Shown in pieces: positions 46,345 through 55,566 of a stretch of DNA of 64,000 bases. The notes under the pieces were generated by a model, which was not told the DNA's origin, did no database searches, and saw only the letters and a program-made list of their open reading frames with translations. Position numbers and translations under genes: made by a program. Within the stretch, counting starts at the first letter, position 1; the number at the start of each line of letters is the position of its first letter. Origin of the DNA: Lachnoanaerobaculum sp. ICM7 (lineage in GTDB: Bacteria; Bacillota; Clostridia; Lachnospirales; Lachnospiraceae); the NCBI RefSeq assembly GCF_000287675.1, contig NZ_ALJL01000005.1, positions 20,774 through 84,773 of the forward strand, given 5' to 3'.

Positions 46345-46544
46345 ATTTACTCCAATAATATTTATTGTAAAACTAAATATCCAAGCTGTTTTTATTCAGC
46401 AAAAAATCGTATATGCTCATATTAAGTATTCCTATCATAAACAGTATTATATTTTAAAACAATATGTTTTCAAGCAATCAAAGTAATTATATTGCGTGTA
46501 TACGCATTTTTCATACATAGAATTATGTGCATAATTAAACCAGT

Positions 46545-47693
46545 CTATTTTATACATCTTGGAGGCTTACTCTTAGCATAATCTATAATTCTATAAGCTA
46601 TCGCCTTGAAAATCAGCTTATAAGGCTCCAGTTGATGAAGGGTGATAAGGTGATTGAGAGCATCAAAATATCTACCAATTATCTTCTGTTCTTGGATGTT
46701 AGATGGATAATTAAGAGTAGTTGTTTTAAGTAAATTTTTAGAGATTGATGTAACTTTTATGCCCTGCATTAAAGGTTTTAATTGATTATGGTAAATATTC
46801 GAATTTAAATAAAACCCCAAATATCCATATGCAAATTTATTAACCGGTCTTAATGGAATAGTGTGTAATCCTGAAATAATATTGTGATCTACTATTCCAC
46901 TTATTTCTATACATTTACCAACTGTTTCATCTTCTGCTGTATCCGCAATAATAACATCACCATTCTGTATATAAAATTTCTTGAACTTGTTAACTATATT
47001 TTTGTTGTCAATATATGGTAATAATTCATTAGAAACGTTTAAACACTCTCCATATTTAATTAGCACATCTCCATAATGTATACTCTGAGCAAAACCATCT
47101 TCATCATTTAGTTCTTCTCTTGAAAGAGCATTGTTTCTTAGATATATAAACACTTCACCATGCTTACGCTGTTCCCAATATAAAGTACAATTTACTATCG
47201 CCTTAAAAATATACTCAAAAGACTTACTTTGATGAAGGGTGATAAGGGTATCAAGGTTCTTGAAATACAAGCCAATTTTCTTTTGTTCCTCAATAGATGG
47301 CTCTCCGTATACTTTTTCACCATAGTCCTTAAAATAAATATGTGGAATTGTTGAACCAAATGTTTTAGTATTCCAATCTATTCTATTCAATGTAGCATAT
47401 AGAAAATCCAAGTCACTGTTATTAACAGTTAATGCCCCCATAGTACCTATAAATGCAGTGTTTTTAGATAATTTTCTCGTTCTTCCAACTCCTGCACCAT
47501 CCTTGATAATTGTGATGTAATCTTCATCTATAACAAATTTATCAGTCTTGCCTATAACTTGATTAGCATCATATAAATCATATTTCCCTTCCTCTTTACA
47601 ATCTTTAACTGTAAGAGATGATGACTTATAATCAGCAAAATATTTAAGCTTACGCTGTTCCCAATATATCGTGCCTTTTCTACAAAATATTTT
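46545..47693 (-). pseudogene. hsdS: Silent, start-less hsdS cassette
   Basis: The frame is open from just after TAG at 47696-47694 to the stop at 46545 and encodes a nearly complete two-target-domain HsdS, beginning at YWEQRKLKYFADYKSSS, i.e. exactly at the conserved repeat of the active gene. There is no ATG, GTG or TTG with a ribosome site; the first ATG (47441) is inside target domain 1. TRD1 ends at LDTLITLHQSK, then the central repeat YWEQRKHGE and TRD2 to LNHLITLHQ. It carries two copies each of the 18-bp and 17-bp repeats. It looks like a sequence store for exchange with the active hsdS rather than a decayed gene. Confidence 0.8.
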
Positions 47694-48984
47694 CTACTAT
47701 TTTAATAAAATAATAGGAAATATGGATTTTATGACTTAATGTTAAATAAAGTTATAGTTTTTTATCCTTCAAAACACTTATATACTTAATAAATCTATTT
47801 AACAAACTATACAAACATACTTTCTAGCATTGATTTCTTTATTTTTTGTAATTTTTCCAACTTACTTTGATGAAGGGTGATAAGGTGGTCGAGGGACTTT
47901 ATCAATATTGCAATCTTATCCTGTTCTTTTCTTATTGGACATCTGATAAATATGGATGTATATTCTTGAAATGATATATTCAAAAGCCCATCCATCCTTG
48001 CGCCTGATGAAACTATTTTTCTAAGTTGATTTTCTACGTTTTTACCATTTAAAGTATGCTCTAAAAATTCAGGATTATCTTCTAATGCAAGAAAACAATG
48101 GTATACGAATGGTATACGGATATTAGCTGCCCTTGTTAAAGCAAAACAAGATCCAAACGGCCTAATCTTAGAGGCACCATGATTATAAGCCAATTCCCAC
48201 CTTTTTAGTAATATGTACTTTTTTAAACTCTTCCCTGCATTATCAGTTGAATATCTTTCCGATTGTTCAATAAAGCCATCATTAGCTGTTATCATCATTA
48301 CAGGAGCATTAGAATTTTCATCAACTCTATTAACCTCTTTAACTATCTCCCCAAGCTTACGCTGTTCCCAATCTTCAATAAATCCTGAAAATCTTATTTT
48401 TGGAGTTTTTTCTCCATTTTGTGGAAAAAAATTTTCAAGCATTGATTTTTTAATAGTTTTTAGTTTTTCAAGCTTTCGTTGATGAAGGGTGATAAGGCGG
48501 TCGAAGGTAGAAAATAACACTCCAATAATATGCTGTTCACCTATAGTTTTAGGTATCATCAATTGCATATTTCCCATTTGTCTACCGGACACCTCGGCAA
48601 AAGTAGATCCAGCTCCTACAAGTTCTCCATATTTCTTTAACTCCTCTGTTCGTGAGAAAATAAAATAAGAATCAAGTTTATTACTATAAGGTACAATTGA
48701 CTGAAATCCTTGATTTGTACATCCCTTTTTTGCTAGAATAGCAGTTTTTCCAATACCTGCACGAGAAGTGAATAAGACTGTACCTTCAGGTAACATTTTT
48801 GCAGAGCTATTTTCAAATCCAAGTTCTGTAATCTTTCTTTGACTTCTATCCACATATATTTGATCAATAATTTCAGCTGGTGAATACCAATCTATATTTC
48901 CATCCCAATATTCTAAATTCAACGTACTTGGTGTTCCTCCACCAATAATATCTGCTAACTCCCCAAGCTTACGCTGTTCCCAAT
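46634..48984. repeat. hsdS: Direct repeats at hsdS domain borders (4 + 4 copies)
   Basis: GCTTACGCTGTTCCCAAT occurs at 47162-47179, 47648-47665, 48355-48372 and 48967-48984. GATGAAGGGTGATAAGG occurs at 46634-46650, 47231-47247, 47869-47885 and 48481-48497. All are in the same orientation. They encode the WEQRKxGE and LITLHQ borders of each target-recognition domain and provide sites for domain exchange. Confidence 0.95.
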
Positions 48985-49027
48985 CTTCTTCAAAGCCCTT
49001 AAATCTTATCCTTGGTACTCTACTCAT
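47807..49027 (-). CDS. hsdS: Type I restriction-modification specificity subunit (active copy)
   Basis: 406 aa with two target-recognition domains (about 20-165 and 225-375), each opened by F.G F.EDWEQRKLGE-like sequence (PRIRFKGFEEDWEQRKLGE, PKIRFSGFIEDWEQRKLGE) and closed by LITLHQxKLEKLKTIKKSMLE coiled coil, the classic HsdS half-subunit repeat. The domains name the two halves of the recognition site. It overlaps hsdM by 8 bp and so is co-translated with it. Confidence 0.95.
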   Translation of the reverse strand: MSRVPRIRFKGFEEDWEQRKLGELADIIGGGTPSTLNLEYWDGNIDWYSPAEIIDQIYVDRSQRKITELGFENSSAKMLPEGTVLFTSRAGIGKTAILAKKGCTNQGFQSIVPYSNKLDSYFIFSRTEELKKYGELVGAGSTFAEVSGRQMGNMQLMIPKTIGEQHIIGVLFSTFDRLITLHQRKLEKLKTIKKSMLENFFPQNGEKTPKIRFSGFIEDWEQRKLGEIVKEVNRVDENSNAPVMMITANDGFIEQSERYSTDNAGKSLKKYILLKRWELAYNHGASKIRPFGSCFALTRAANIRIPFVYHCFLALEDNPEFLEHTLNGKNVENQLRKIVSSGARMDGLLNISFQEYTSIFIRCPIRKEQDKIAILIKSLDHLITLHQSKLEKLQKIKKSMLESMFV

Positions 49028-51602
49028 CTATACCTCCCAAGAGCTTTATCAGCTCATTGATGCCTTCCATATCTTTCTCCGATCCGGTAAGCTCTGATAG
49101 CATACTTGCAAGTGACTTTTCTGTTTCCTTGATTTCTTTTTCAAGATCATCCATAGTTACAGCATACTTTGTAGAAAGTGCTTCCACATCCTTTGTGAAG
49201 GCCTTTAGCATATCATTTGATAAATCAAGTATTCCGTTATAAATAGGGCTTGACCATTTTTTGTGCAAAAGATTATTTATCTCTTCCTCTGATAAGTTCT
49301 CTATCTTAGCTTTTGTCTCTAAATGAAGTTCATCTTCTCCCTGCTTTATTTCAGTCTTTAGCTTTTTCTCTTCGTTATTCAGTTTTTCAACTTTTTCCAA
49401 GGATTCTATAAGCTCTTTTGAATCACCGTCAGCCTTTAAAGATTTTACAACAGCCTTTATATTCTTAAATACAAAAGCGTCATTGGTATCATTTAATGCT
49501 TCCGATATAATTTCCTTATCATCTTCACTCAATGATTCCAAAATCTCCTCATATGAAGACGGTATTTCAGCCAACTTTTCCTGCTTCTCTTTTAAATCTC
49601 TTTTTCTTTCAGAAAGACAAATCTCCTGTACCAAATCAAATGGCAGTATATGTCCCTTCCATCCCTCTTGTACTTCTACATCCTTGCCGTTCTTTTTCTT
49701 TACGACCATATTGGGATCTACCTGTGTTACAGCTTTTATCCCCTCTGTCTGTATAAGCTCCAAATCTCCTGATATTTCAATAAATTTATCTTCAAATATC
49801 TCATATGCTCCATACGGATCAATCAGTGTGTTATCTACAAATCGCATAAAGATATTATTGGCAATAATCTCCTGAGTCTTTGGTATATTTATAGTTGTTG
49901 CGTTGGCTATTAGTATACTATCCAAGTATGCTCCCAAATCACCAAATCTCAACATATGATTTTTTATAAATTGCAATACATCCTTATTGTTTTTTATCGT
50001 CTCTCTTATATTCTCAGACTTTAATGATAAATAATCTTCTCCGGCAAAAAGTTCTCCTTTAAGTGAAGGGAATACCTCCCAGTATTTATCAAACTTTCCA
50101 AGTTCAGCTTCAGGGATTCCACCAAACATTGAAGCATATATATCATAGCTTTCTGCTGCTTCAGACGAATCCACATAACGAGGAATATTCAAGTTGTAGT
50201 CATTGGCACGAATATCTTCAAGACTTACTACTTTAGAATATTTTTCTACATTCTTTCTTTCCTTTATCGTATCAACTATTTTTCTTATATCACATGCACG
50301 CAGCTTATTGTTCTTACCTTCTTTTGTAAATCCTTTGGAAGCGTCTATTATAAGTATATCTGTATTTTCTCTCTTTTGTCTAAGTACCATCACTATAGTA
50401 GGTATACCTGTTCCGAAGAAAATGTTTGCCGGTAATCCGATTATGACATCTATATTGTTCTGTTCTATCAAATTTTTTCTGATATTGCCTTCTTCACCAC
50501 CTCTAAAAAGTACACCATGTGGCAGCACTATAGTCATTATTCCATTCGGCTTTAGATGATACAGGTCATGCAAAAGGAAGGCATAGTCAGCCTTTGATTT
50601 TGGAGCTATTCCATATCTTACATATCTTGGATCACTGTCTTTTCCTGTAGGATCCCATTTTAGTGAATAAGGCGGATTTGATACTACAGCATCCACATAC
50701 AGCGGTTCATATGTACTATGCGGATCCGACTCATCAAAGTACGGCCAGTCCTCTTCCAAGGTATCTCCATTTCTTGTCAATATATTTGCAGGAAGTATGC
50801 CACGCATTACCAGATTCATTCTTGTTAAGTTATATGTATTAGATTTCAACTCCTGTGCATAATACTGTATCCTATTAGCATCATCCATATACTTTGCAGT
50901 AGTTTTTCCTATATTTATAAGCAAGCTGCCGCTTCCCGATGTCGGATCATATATTTTAATTGTATCACGACCTTTTAAATGTTCCGCTATAATTTCCGAC
51001 ATCAAAAGAGACACCTCATGAGGTGTATAGAATTCTCCTGCCTTCTTTCCTGCATTTTCTGCAAAGTTGGAGATCAAGTATTCATAGATAAATCCCAAAA
51101 CATCATAGTCCTGTTTACCGTTCATCGGAATTTCATTGATAAGCTGAATCAGATCACTTACAGCCTTTGTCTGTGACTTTGTATCTGCACCAAGCTTTGA
51201 AAGTCCTGTTTCAAGAGTTGTAAATACTCCCTCAAACAGTTTTTTATGTGATGGTGATATATTTCTGTTAAATGACGACAATCCTGTTCGAACATTGTCA
51301 ACTGAGAAATCAGATCCCATATTTATCCAAGTTGAAAACAAGTCCTTATATGCTATAAAATATCCCAAATCCTGCTTTAGACTTGACATACTTGAGTAAC
51401 TGTCATCCGCCTCTTCATTTACATATTCCTTGATATTATCCGCATCATAACCTCTATTATACAGATCCTGCTCTTCTTTGTCTGAAAGATACTTATAAAA
51501 AATAAAGCCCAATATATAATCCTTATATTCATTGGCTTCAATCTTTGATCTCATTTGATTTGCAGACTCCCAAATCTTTGCCGCAAGCTGTTGTTTATTC
51601 AT
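49020..51602 (-). CDS. hsdM: Type I restriction-modification methyltransferase subunit
   Basis: 860 aa. HsdM N-terminal domain (about 5-150), N6-adenine methylase with SAM motif IYDPTSGSGSLLINIGK (about 218-234) and catalytic NPPY in VVSNPPYSLKW (about 310). The C-terminal 300 residues are a long coiled-coil/Lys-Glu-rich extension (from about 560), so it is much longer than the usual 500-540 aa. The extension carries no motif I know. Forms the M2S methylase with HsdS and protects host DNA. ATG 51602 follows GGGGAAG. Confidence 0.95.
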   Translation of the reverse strand: MNKQQLAAKIWESANQMRSKIEANEYKDYILGFIFYKYLSDKEEQDLYNRGYDADNIKEYVNEEADDSYSSMSSLKQDLGYFIAYKDLFSTWINMGSDFSVDNVRTGLSSFNRNISPSHKKLFEGVFTTLETGLSKLGADTKSQTKAVSDLIQLINEIPMNGKQDYDVLGFIYEYLISNFAENAGKKAGEFYTPHEVSLLMSEIIAEHLKGRDTIKIYDPTSGSGSLLINIGKTTAKYMDDANRIQYYAQELKSNTYNLTRMNLVMRGILPANILTRNGDTLEEDWPYFDESDPHSTYEPLYVDAVVSNPPYSLKWDPTGKDSDPRYVRYGIAPKSKADYAFLLHDLYHLKPNGIMTIVLPHGVLFRGGEEGNIRKNLIEQNNIDVIIGLPANIFFGTGIPTIVMVLRQKRENTDILIIDASKGFTKEGKNNKLRACDIRKIVDTIKERKNVEKYSKVVSLEDIRANDYNLNIPRYVDSSEAAESYDIYASMFGGIPEAELGKFDKYWEVFPSLKGELFAGEDYLSLKSENIRETIKNNKDVLQFIKNHMLRFGDLGAYLDSILIANATTINIPKTQEIIANNIFMRFVDNTLIDPYGAYEIFEDKFIEISGDLELIQTEGIKAVTQVDPNMVVKKKNGKDVEVQEGWKGHILPFDLVQEICLSERKRDLKEKQEKLAEIPSSYEEILESLSEDDKEIISEALNDTNDAFVFKNIKAVVKSLKADGDSKELIESLEKVEKLNNEEKKLKTEIKQGEDELHLETKAKIENLSEEEINNLLHKKWSSPIYNGILDLSNDMLKAFTKDVEALSTKYAVTMDDLEKEIKETEKSLASMLSELTGSEKDMEGINELIKLLGGIDE

Positions 51603-51684
51603 TTTACTTCCCCATTATCCCTTCATATGCACTATAACTTTAACTAAGTAAAAGTACTAAAATATATTATATATTATTTCTTTT
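51594..51684. repeat. Copy A of a 90-bp repeat covering the hsdM leader and start
   Basis: Holds the hsdM ATG, its ribosome site and about 80 bp of upstream sequence. A near copy lies at 52921-53007 (one 4-bp gap and a few substitutions), same orientation. Confidence 0.85.
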
Positions 51685-51848
51685 AAATAGATAGTCATTT
51701 TAAGGCAAATGCTGATAATATTTTGGCCGTTTAAAAGAGGTTATACTCTACCGGCTCAGTTGTCAAAATTTTAGTTTGTCACTCTGTTTGCTTTCTATCG
51801 ACCTATATATTCAGTACCCAGTTTTATTTAACTAGACAAACAGATATT

Positions 51849-52438
51849 CTACCAATCAATTTTAATTTCCGCATTTTTAATTTTGTTGTATATTTCTTTT
51901 TCTTTATTTTTCTTTCCGCGTGAAGATGTAGATGGAGCTGGATTCCACAGTAATGCCTTTGTTAAAAATGCAAACTTTACCTCAGAAAAATTAACAGAAT
52001 CATATTCTCCCCTTTCTTTAGAAAATGTATCAGCATTTATACATAAAAATATAAAGTTATCATGTTTTTTATATATCGCTCTATACTTTTCACTATTTTT
52101 ATCCCTTCCAATTTCATAAGAAAAAGCCTTTTTAGTAAATGTAGTATCTACTGAAATTTTTTGGGTTCTAGTCGCATCAAATCAAGTATGTCTTTAAGTT
52201 CTTTATTAATATTATAGCTACTGCCAACTTGCACGCACTTGTACTTCTCATCTTTTCTTCTACAAAAAATAGCCCACAACCCTTTTTCTGTTTTTACATT
52301 TGGGTTATATTCCTTTATACTCTTATAAACTTGATTTATTTCTTCATTATCAATATTTTTGTCAAAGTAACATATTTCTTCAACATACGGTTTAATCTTA
52401 CACAAATCTTCAATATTTTTTATTCCATTATCATCCAT
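51849..52438 (-). pseudogene. Frameshifted gene of unknown function
   Basis: ATG 52438 opens 96 codons (MDDNGIKNIEDLCKIK...RLEPKKFQ, stop 52148). If the A-run in the final codons is read one base differently, the frame continues ISVDTTFTKKAFSYEIGRDK and runs about 100 more codons to a stop at 51849-51851, giving roughly 196 aa. Both parts have similar AT-rich coding composition and Lys-rich content. A one-base slip in A6 (mutation or sequencing error) is the simple explanation. WAIFCRRKDEKYKCVQVGSS is distinctive, but I cannot name the family. Confidence 0.55.
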
Positions 52439-52440
52439 AG

Positions 52441-52751
52441 CTACATTTCACTTTCTTCTCCAGACTGGAATTTGTTTAAACTTGCTTTAATCTTTTCATT
52501 TGTTGATTCAATAAATGCTATCACTATTGCTCCTACCATAAGAAGTCTATAATGGCTAAACAAGAAGCTAATAACAATCCGGATATATCTATTCCAATTT
52601 CTCCGTAAACGAAATAAGCTACTTCTACAAGTATGCAGAATACCATAACGATATATAGCAATGTCGTTCCTATACCAAGCTTGAATATCAGAAAAACTAA
52701 CACAACTGATAAGATAATACTAATAGGGAATAGGATAATTTTTAATATAAA
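52441..52751 (-). pseudogene. Decayed small membrane protein
   Basis: An open stretch from 52751 encodes IILFPISIILSVVLVFLIFK and a second hydrophobic span, ending DFLW-stop at 52533. A +/-1 shift gives MVGAIVIAFIESTNEKIKASLNKFQSGEESEM, stop 52441-52443. Together they would make a roughly 100-aa protein with three hydrophobic helices and a charged tail. No start codon is visible upstream. It ends two bases before the next gene's ATG, suggesting an old operon with the frameshifted gene at 51849. Confidence 0.45.
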
Positions 52752-52920
52752 TCACATACACTACCTTTTTTTCACTTGAGCTTATGTGCCGCTTACAAAC
52801 ATTATTTTGGTAGATATCGGTTCTAAGCAACACGTGCGTTATCAGTTTCATTGATTTTTAACTTTAGCAGAAGCTTCAAACCTCTTAATTTCGTTAAAAC
52901 ATTTGCCTCTGTAATTATTA

Positions 52921-53007
52921 TTTATTCATTTTACTTCCCCATTATCCCTTCATATGCACTATAACTTTAAGTAAAAGTCCTAAAGTATATTATATATTAT
53001 TTCTTTT
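52921..53007. repeat. Copy B of the hsdM leader repeat
   Basis: Repeats 51594-51684 including the GGGGAAGTAAAATGAAT start region, but the frame stops after M-N-K. It marks a duplicated hsdM 5' end, with the 1.2 kb of decayed genes lying between copies A and B. Confidence 0.85.
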
Positions 53008-53101
53008 ACTGGTCTTTATTTTCTATACTAAGCAATCCATCATCATTTAATCTTTCTAAAGATAGAAGCTGTGTCCTTGCCAGTTTTCTAAGCTCCACCA
53101 T
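53006..53101 (-). CDS. 31-codon mini-ORF after the KilA-N gene
   Basis: ATG 53101 (MVELRKLARTQLLSLERLND...) lies 10 bp after the KilA-N stop with AAAGAGAG upstream; it ends inside copy B. It may be a real small protein or the 5' stub of a gene broken by the duplication. No family recognised. Confidence 0.35.
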   Translation of the reverse strand: MVELRKLARTQLLSLERLNDDGLLSIENKDQ

Positions 53102-53110
53102 TCTCTCTTT

Positions 53111-53857
53111 TTAATCCACACCTTTTTCAATCAGAATAGCATTATAGCTTTCCATATTTGCAAGTACCAAGAGTTCATTAAGGCTTGCATAATCTCTAAT
53201 ATTGCCTTTTAAGCTCGGATTCTCCTCTCTCCACTGTTTTGCCCTTTTACCAAAAAGTGCTACATTGAGTATATCTGCTTCACTTGCGTACTTATATGAT
53301 AATTGTTCACTAGTAAGATCTGCCAAAAGATAAGTTTTAATCGCATCGGTATGAATTCTATAATTGATTTTTGAAATCTCTCTGTGTAAGTTCCACGAAA
53401 TAGATAGTTTTGAGTTTTCATCATTTTTTAATCTTTTGTAATCTTGAATAATATATAACTTAAATTCAGGAGAAATCCAAGAAGCAAACTCCATTGCTAT
53501 ATCATAATGTGCATAAGTTCCACCATATCTCCCTGATTTTGATATGAAACCAATAGCATTTGTAGAATCAATCCATTTTTGAGGAGTCATTGTGAACCTA
53601 TTAAGTCCTGCCTCATTTCTAAACGTGTCGAATTGCACACGGTTAAAATCAGCATTGTTCAGAGCTTCCCATAAACCTATAAATTCTAATGTGTTCCTAT
53701 TTCTCATCCAGTTCTGAATGACAAATCTTGGATCGTCCGTATTCTTATACCTCGCAATATCCGTTAAACTGATATAGTCATTCTTAAAATCTTCTGTATA
53801 AATTTGTATAGAAAATCCCTTTGCTTCTATGGTATCTTTCTTTTGTTTTGGCATCAT
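53111..53857 (-). CDS. KilA-N domain protein
   Basis: 248 aa. The KilA-N DNA-binding domain spans about 25-130 (SLTDIARYKNTDDPRFVIQNWMRNRNTLEFIGLWE, given in part, and GGTYAHYDIAMEFASWISPEFKLYIIQDYKRLK). KilA-N proteins occur in phages and in restriction islands and probably bind DNA. ATG 53857 or the next in-frame ATG follows AGGAG. It is upstream of hsdM, next to the right repeat, the last gene of the island. Confidence 0.85.
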   Translation of the reverse strand: MMPKQKKDTIEAKGFSIQIYTEDFKNDYISLTDIARYKNTDDPRFVIQNWMRNRNTLEFIGLWEALNNADFNRVQFDTFRNEAGLNRFTMTPQKWIDSTNAIGFISKSGRYGGTYAHYDIAMEFASWISPEFKLYIIQDYKRLKNDENSKLSISWNLHREISKINYRIHTDAIKTYLLADLTSEQLSYKYASEADILNVALFGKRAKQWREENPSLKGNIRDYASLNELLVLANMESYNAILIEKGVD

Positions 53858-53930
53858 TTACTCCTTTCTACCTAAGCATTACTGACAGTTATCTATGCCC
53901 AATAAATCACTTTGAGCGTAGAATTTTTTA

Positions 53931-53992
53931 ATTCTACTGTCTACTTATCTTGAATCTGCAATGTCTTATAATTATTATACATTATTCTATTA
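53931..53992. repeat. Right 62-bp direct repeat bracketing the hsd island (attR candidate)
   Basis: Exact copy of 42025-42086, same orientation. Beyond it the DUF3137 gene starts on the plus strand; on the other side of the left repeat is the minus-strand RHH-fusion gene. Without the island these two genes would be divergent neighbours. Confidence 0.85.
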
Positions 53993-54062
53993 TATATTGG
54001 GCTTCTATTTGTTATAATATGAGCAAGAAAATGAAATTAGTTTATAAAAAAGGAAAACAATA

Positions 54063-55094
54063 ATGGAAATGAATTTAAACCCTGAAGAAATACAGAAAAT
54101 AAATAATTTATGGAAAACCTCACGATTTCAGCGCAGTTGGAGAGCCGTCCAAAATATCATCAATTGTAAAGATAATGTTACGAATTATTTTGTTAGGAAT
54201 ATTATTCTTATATTTATAAGCGTTATTGTCGGTATAGGCTTTTTCTTTTTGGAAGAACAAGGCATACTTCCTGACAGTGTTTTAATAGATAAGCTTATGA
54301 AGTTCATTGTAAGACTGATTCTTTTTCTTATAGCACTACAAATTATAAGTGTCCTGATTTATAGCTTTATAGGCCCTAGTTGGGAAGAAAAGCAAAGAAG
54401 CAAACTGCGTGTACTTTACGAGAGTGAAATCCTTGAACCGATACTACAAACCATTTATCCTTCAGCAAAAATTGACACAGAACATGATATTTCTCCGAGT
54501 AATGTAGAAGAGGTGGTTCCTGCTGCAAAATACTATATCCAATCAGGAATAATTAAGCTTAACAATGAAAAGGATATTGAAATAGTAGATTTGTATGCAT
54601 ACACTGTTTCAAAAGGATTAGCTACCGGAAAGGATGAGATAAAGCACCTTCATGAGATTACGGGCTTTATAGGACAAGTTTACTCTATAAAGAATACAAA
54701 TTCTTTAAAAGGAAATTTGCGTATTGTTCCAACAAAGCATTTCCTTAATATTGAGACTACAGGAGGCTATCTTGGTGCCATGTCAGGTGGTAAAAAAATC
54801 AATGTAGACGATTTATGGCACAACGAGCACTACAACATCTATTGTACTGACGAACAATCGGCAAGGATGTTCTTAACACCTAGCGTTATTGATTGGTTTA
54901 ACAACGATACTTCGGACTGTGGACTTTCTCTATACAGCAACGAATCTCGCATTTATATTGCAACTTATAATAATAAACGTCTTTTTGCAGCACCAAGAAA
55001 CAAAGATAGCCTTCGATCATGGAGTATAGAAAAAGCAGCAAGGAATATAAAATATGCTATTACATTTGCAGAGAAAATAGCTGAGATTATATAA
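54063..55094 (+). CDS. DUF3137 membrane protein
   Basis: 343 aa with two N-terminal membrane helices (about 43-63 and 76-100) and a soluble C-terminal domain containing LNIETTGGYLGAMSGG, YNIYCTDEQSARMFLTPSVIDWF and SLYSNESRIYIA, which I read as DUF3137 (the yAdDQxeARYiLTP-like core). Function unknown. AAGGAAAAC lies before ATG 54063. A broken paralogue follows at 59640-60670. A terminator closes the gene. Confidence 0.75.
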   Translation: MEMNLNPEEIQKINNLWKTSRFQRSWRAVQNIINCKDNVTNYFVRNIILIFISVIVGIGFFFLEEQGILPDSVLIDKLMKFIVRLILFLIALQIISVLIYSFIGPSWEEKQRSKLRVLYESEILEPILQTIYPSAKIDTEHDISPSNVEEVVPAAKYYIQSGIIKLNNEKDIEIVDLYAYTVSKGLATGKDEIKHLHEITGFIGQVYSIKNTNSLKGNLRIVPTKHFLNIETTGGYLGAMSGGKKINVDDLWHNEHYNIYCTDEQSARMFLTPSVIDWFNNDTSDCGLSLYSNESRIYIATYNNKRLFAAPRNKDSLRSWSIEKAARNIKYAITFAEKIAEII

Positions 55095-55123
55095 GTATCA
55101 AAATAAATATGAGTTAAAAAACG

Positions 55124-55156
55124 GTCACAAAACAGGAAGTATTCCGGTTTTGTGAC
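55124..55156 (+). terminator. Terminator of the DUF3137 gene
   Basis: GTCACAAAAC (55124-55133) pairs with GTTTTGTGAC (55147-55156) and TTTCTCGTTTT follows. A similar hairpin follows the broken paralogue. Confidence 0.8.
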
Positions 55157-55213
55157 TTTCTCGTTTTAAAAATATTGTGAATTATAATTTTACAATATTT
55201 TCAAATCCGGAAT

Positions 55214-55453
55214 TTATATACCTATTTCCTGTAAGTTTATATGTCTTCCATTTAAATCTGTAATCTCAGCCTTTTCATCCTCAGTAAGGTTTTCAATAAA
55301 AATACACCATTCATTAGGGTATCCACCTACAAATTCCATTTTGGGAATATTAATTTGACTTGGATTTTTCGCAAATAAACATAATCTGTTATCACCCCAA
55401 AATCTTGTGAGCGTTAAGATCTGTTTATCGTATATAACATCTATACCTTTCAA
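55214..55453 (-). CDS. Small hypothetical protein
   Basis: 79 aa from TTG 55453, with GGAG 6-7 nt upstream (KGIDVIYDKQILTLTRFWGD ... NLTEDEKAEITDLNGRHINLQ). Soluble and slightly acidic; the ending LTEDEKAEITDLNGR is reminiscent of small domains in phage or plasmid genes. No family known to me. Confidence 0.5.
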   Translation of the reverse strand: MKGIDVIYDKQILTLTRFWGDNRLCLFAKNPSQINIPKMEFVGGYPNEWCIFIENLTEDEKAEITDLNGRHINLQEIGI

Positions 55454-55566
55454 TTTTATCTCCGTAAATTTTAATTTATAAATTTCCAGTTTCTACAAAC
55501 TGAAATTTGCTATCTTTAAAATATTTGCGTTACTGCCACTATCTTATCTTTGCTAAGTCCATTTAA

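Noticed and set aside
47306..47441. HsdS starting at ATG 47441
   Set aside because: The ATG lies within target domain 1, has no ribosome site, and the frame extends to 47693 with HsdS sequence.
46634..48984. Invertible hsdS system with inverted repeats
   Set aside because: All eight repeat copies are in the same orientation; no inverted copy was found, so simple inversion is not supported.
51883..52119. Plus-strand 78-codon frame
   Set aside because: It is antisense to the better-supported minus-strand continuation of the frameshifted gene and has no ribosome site.
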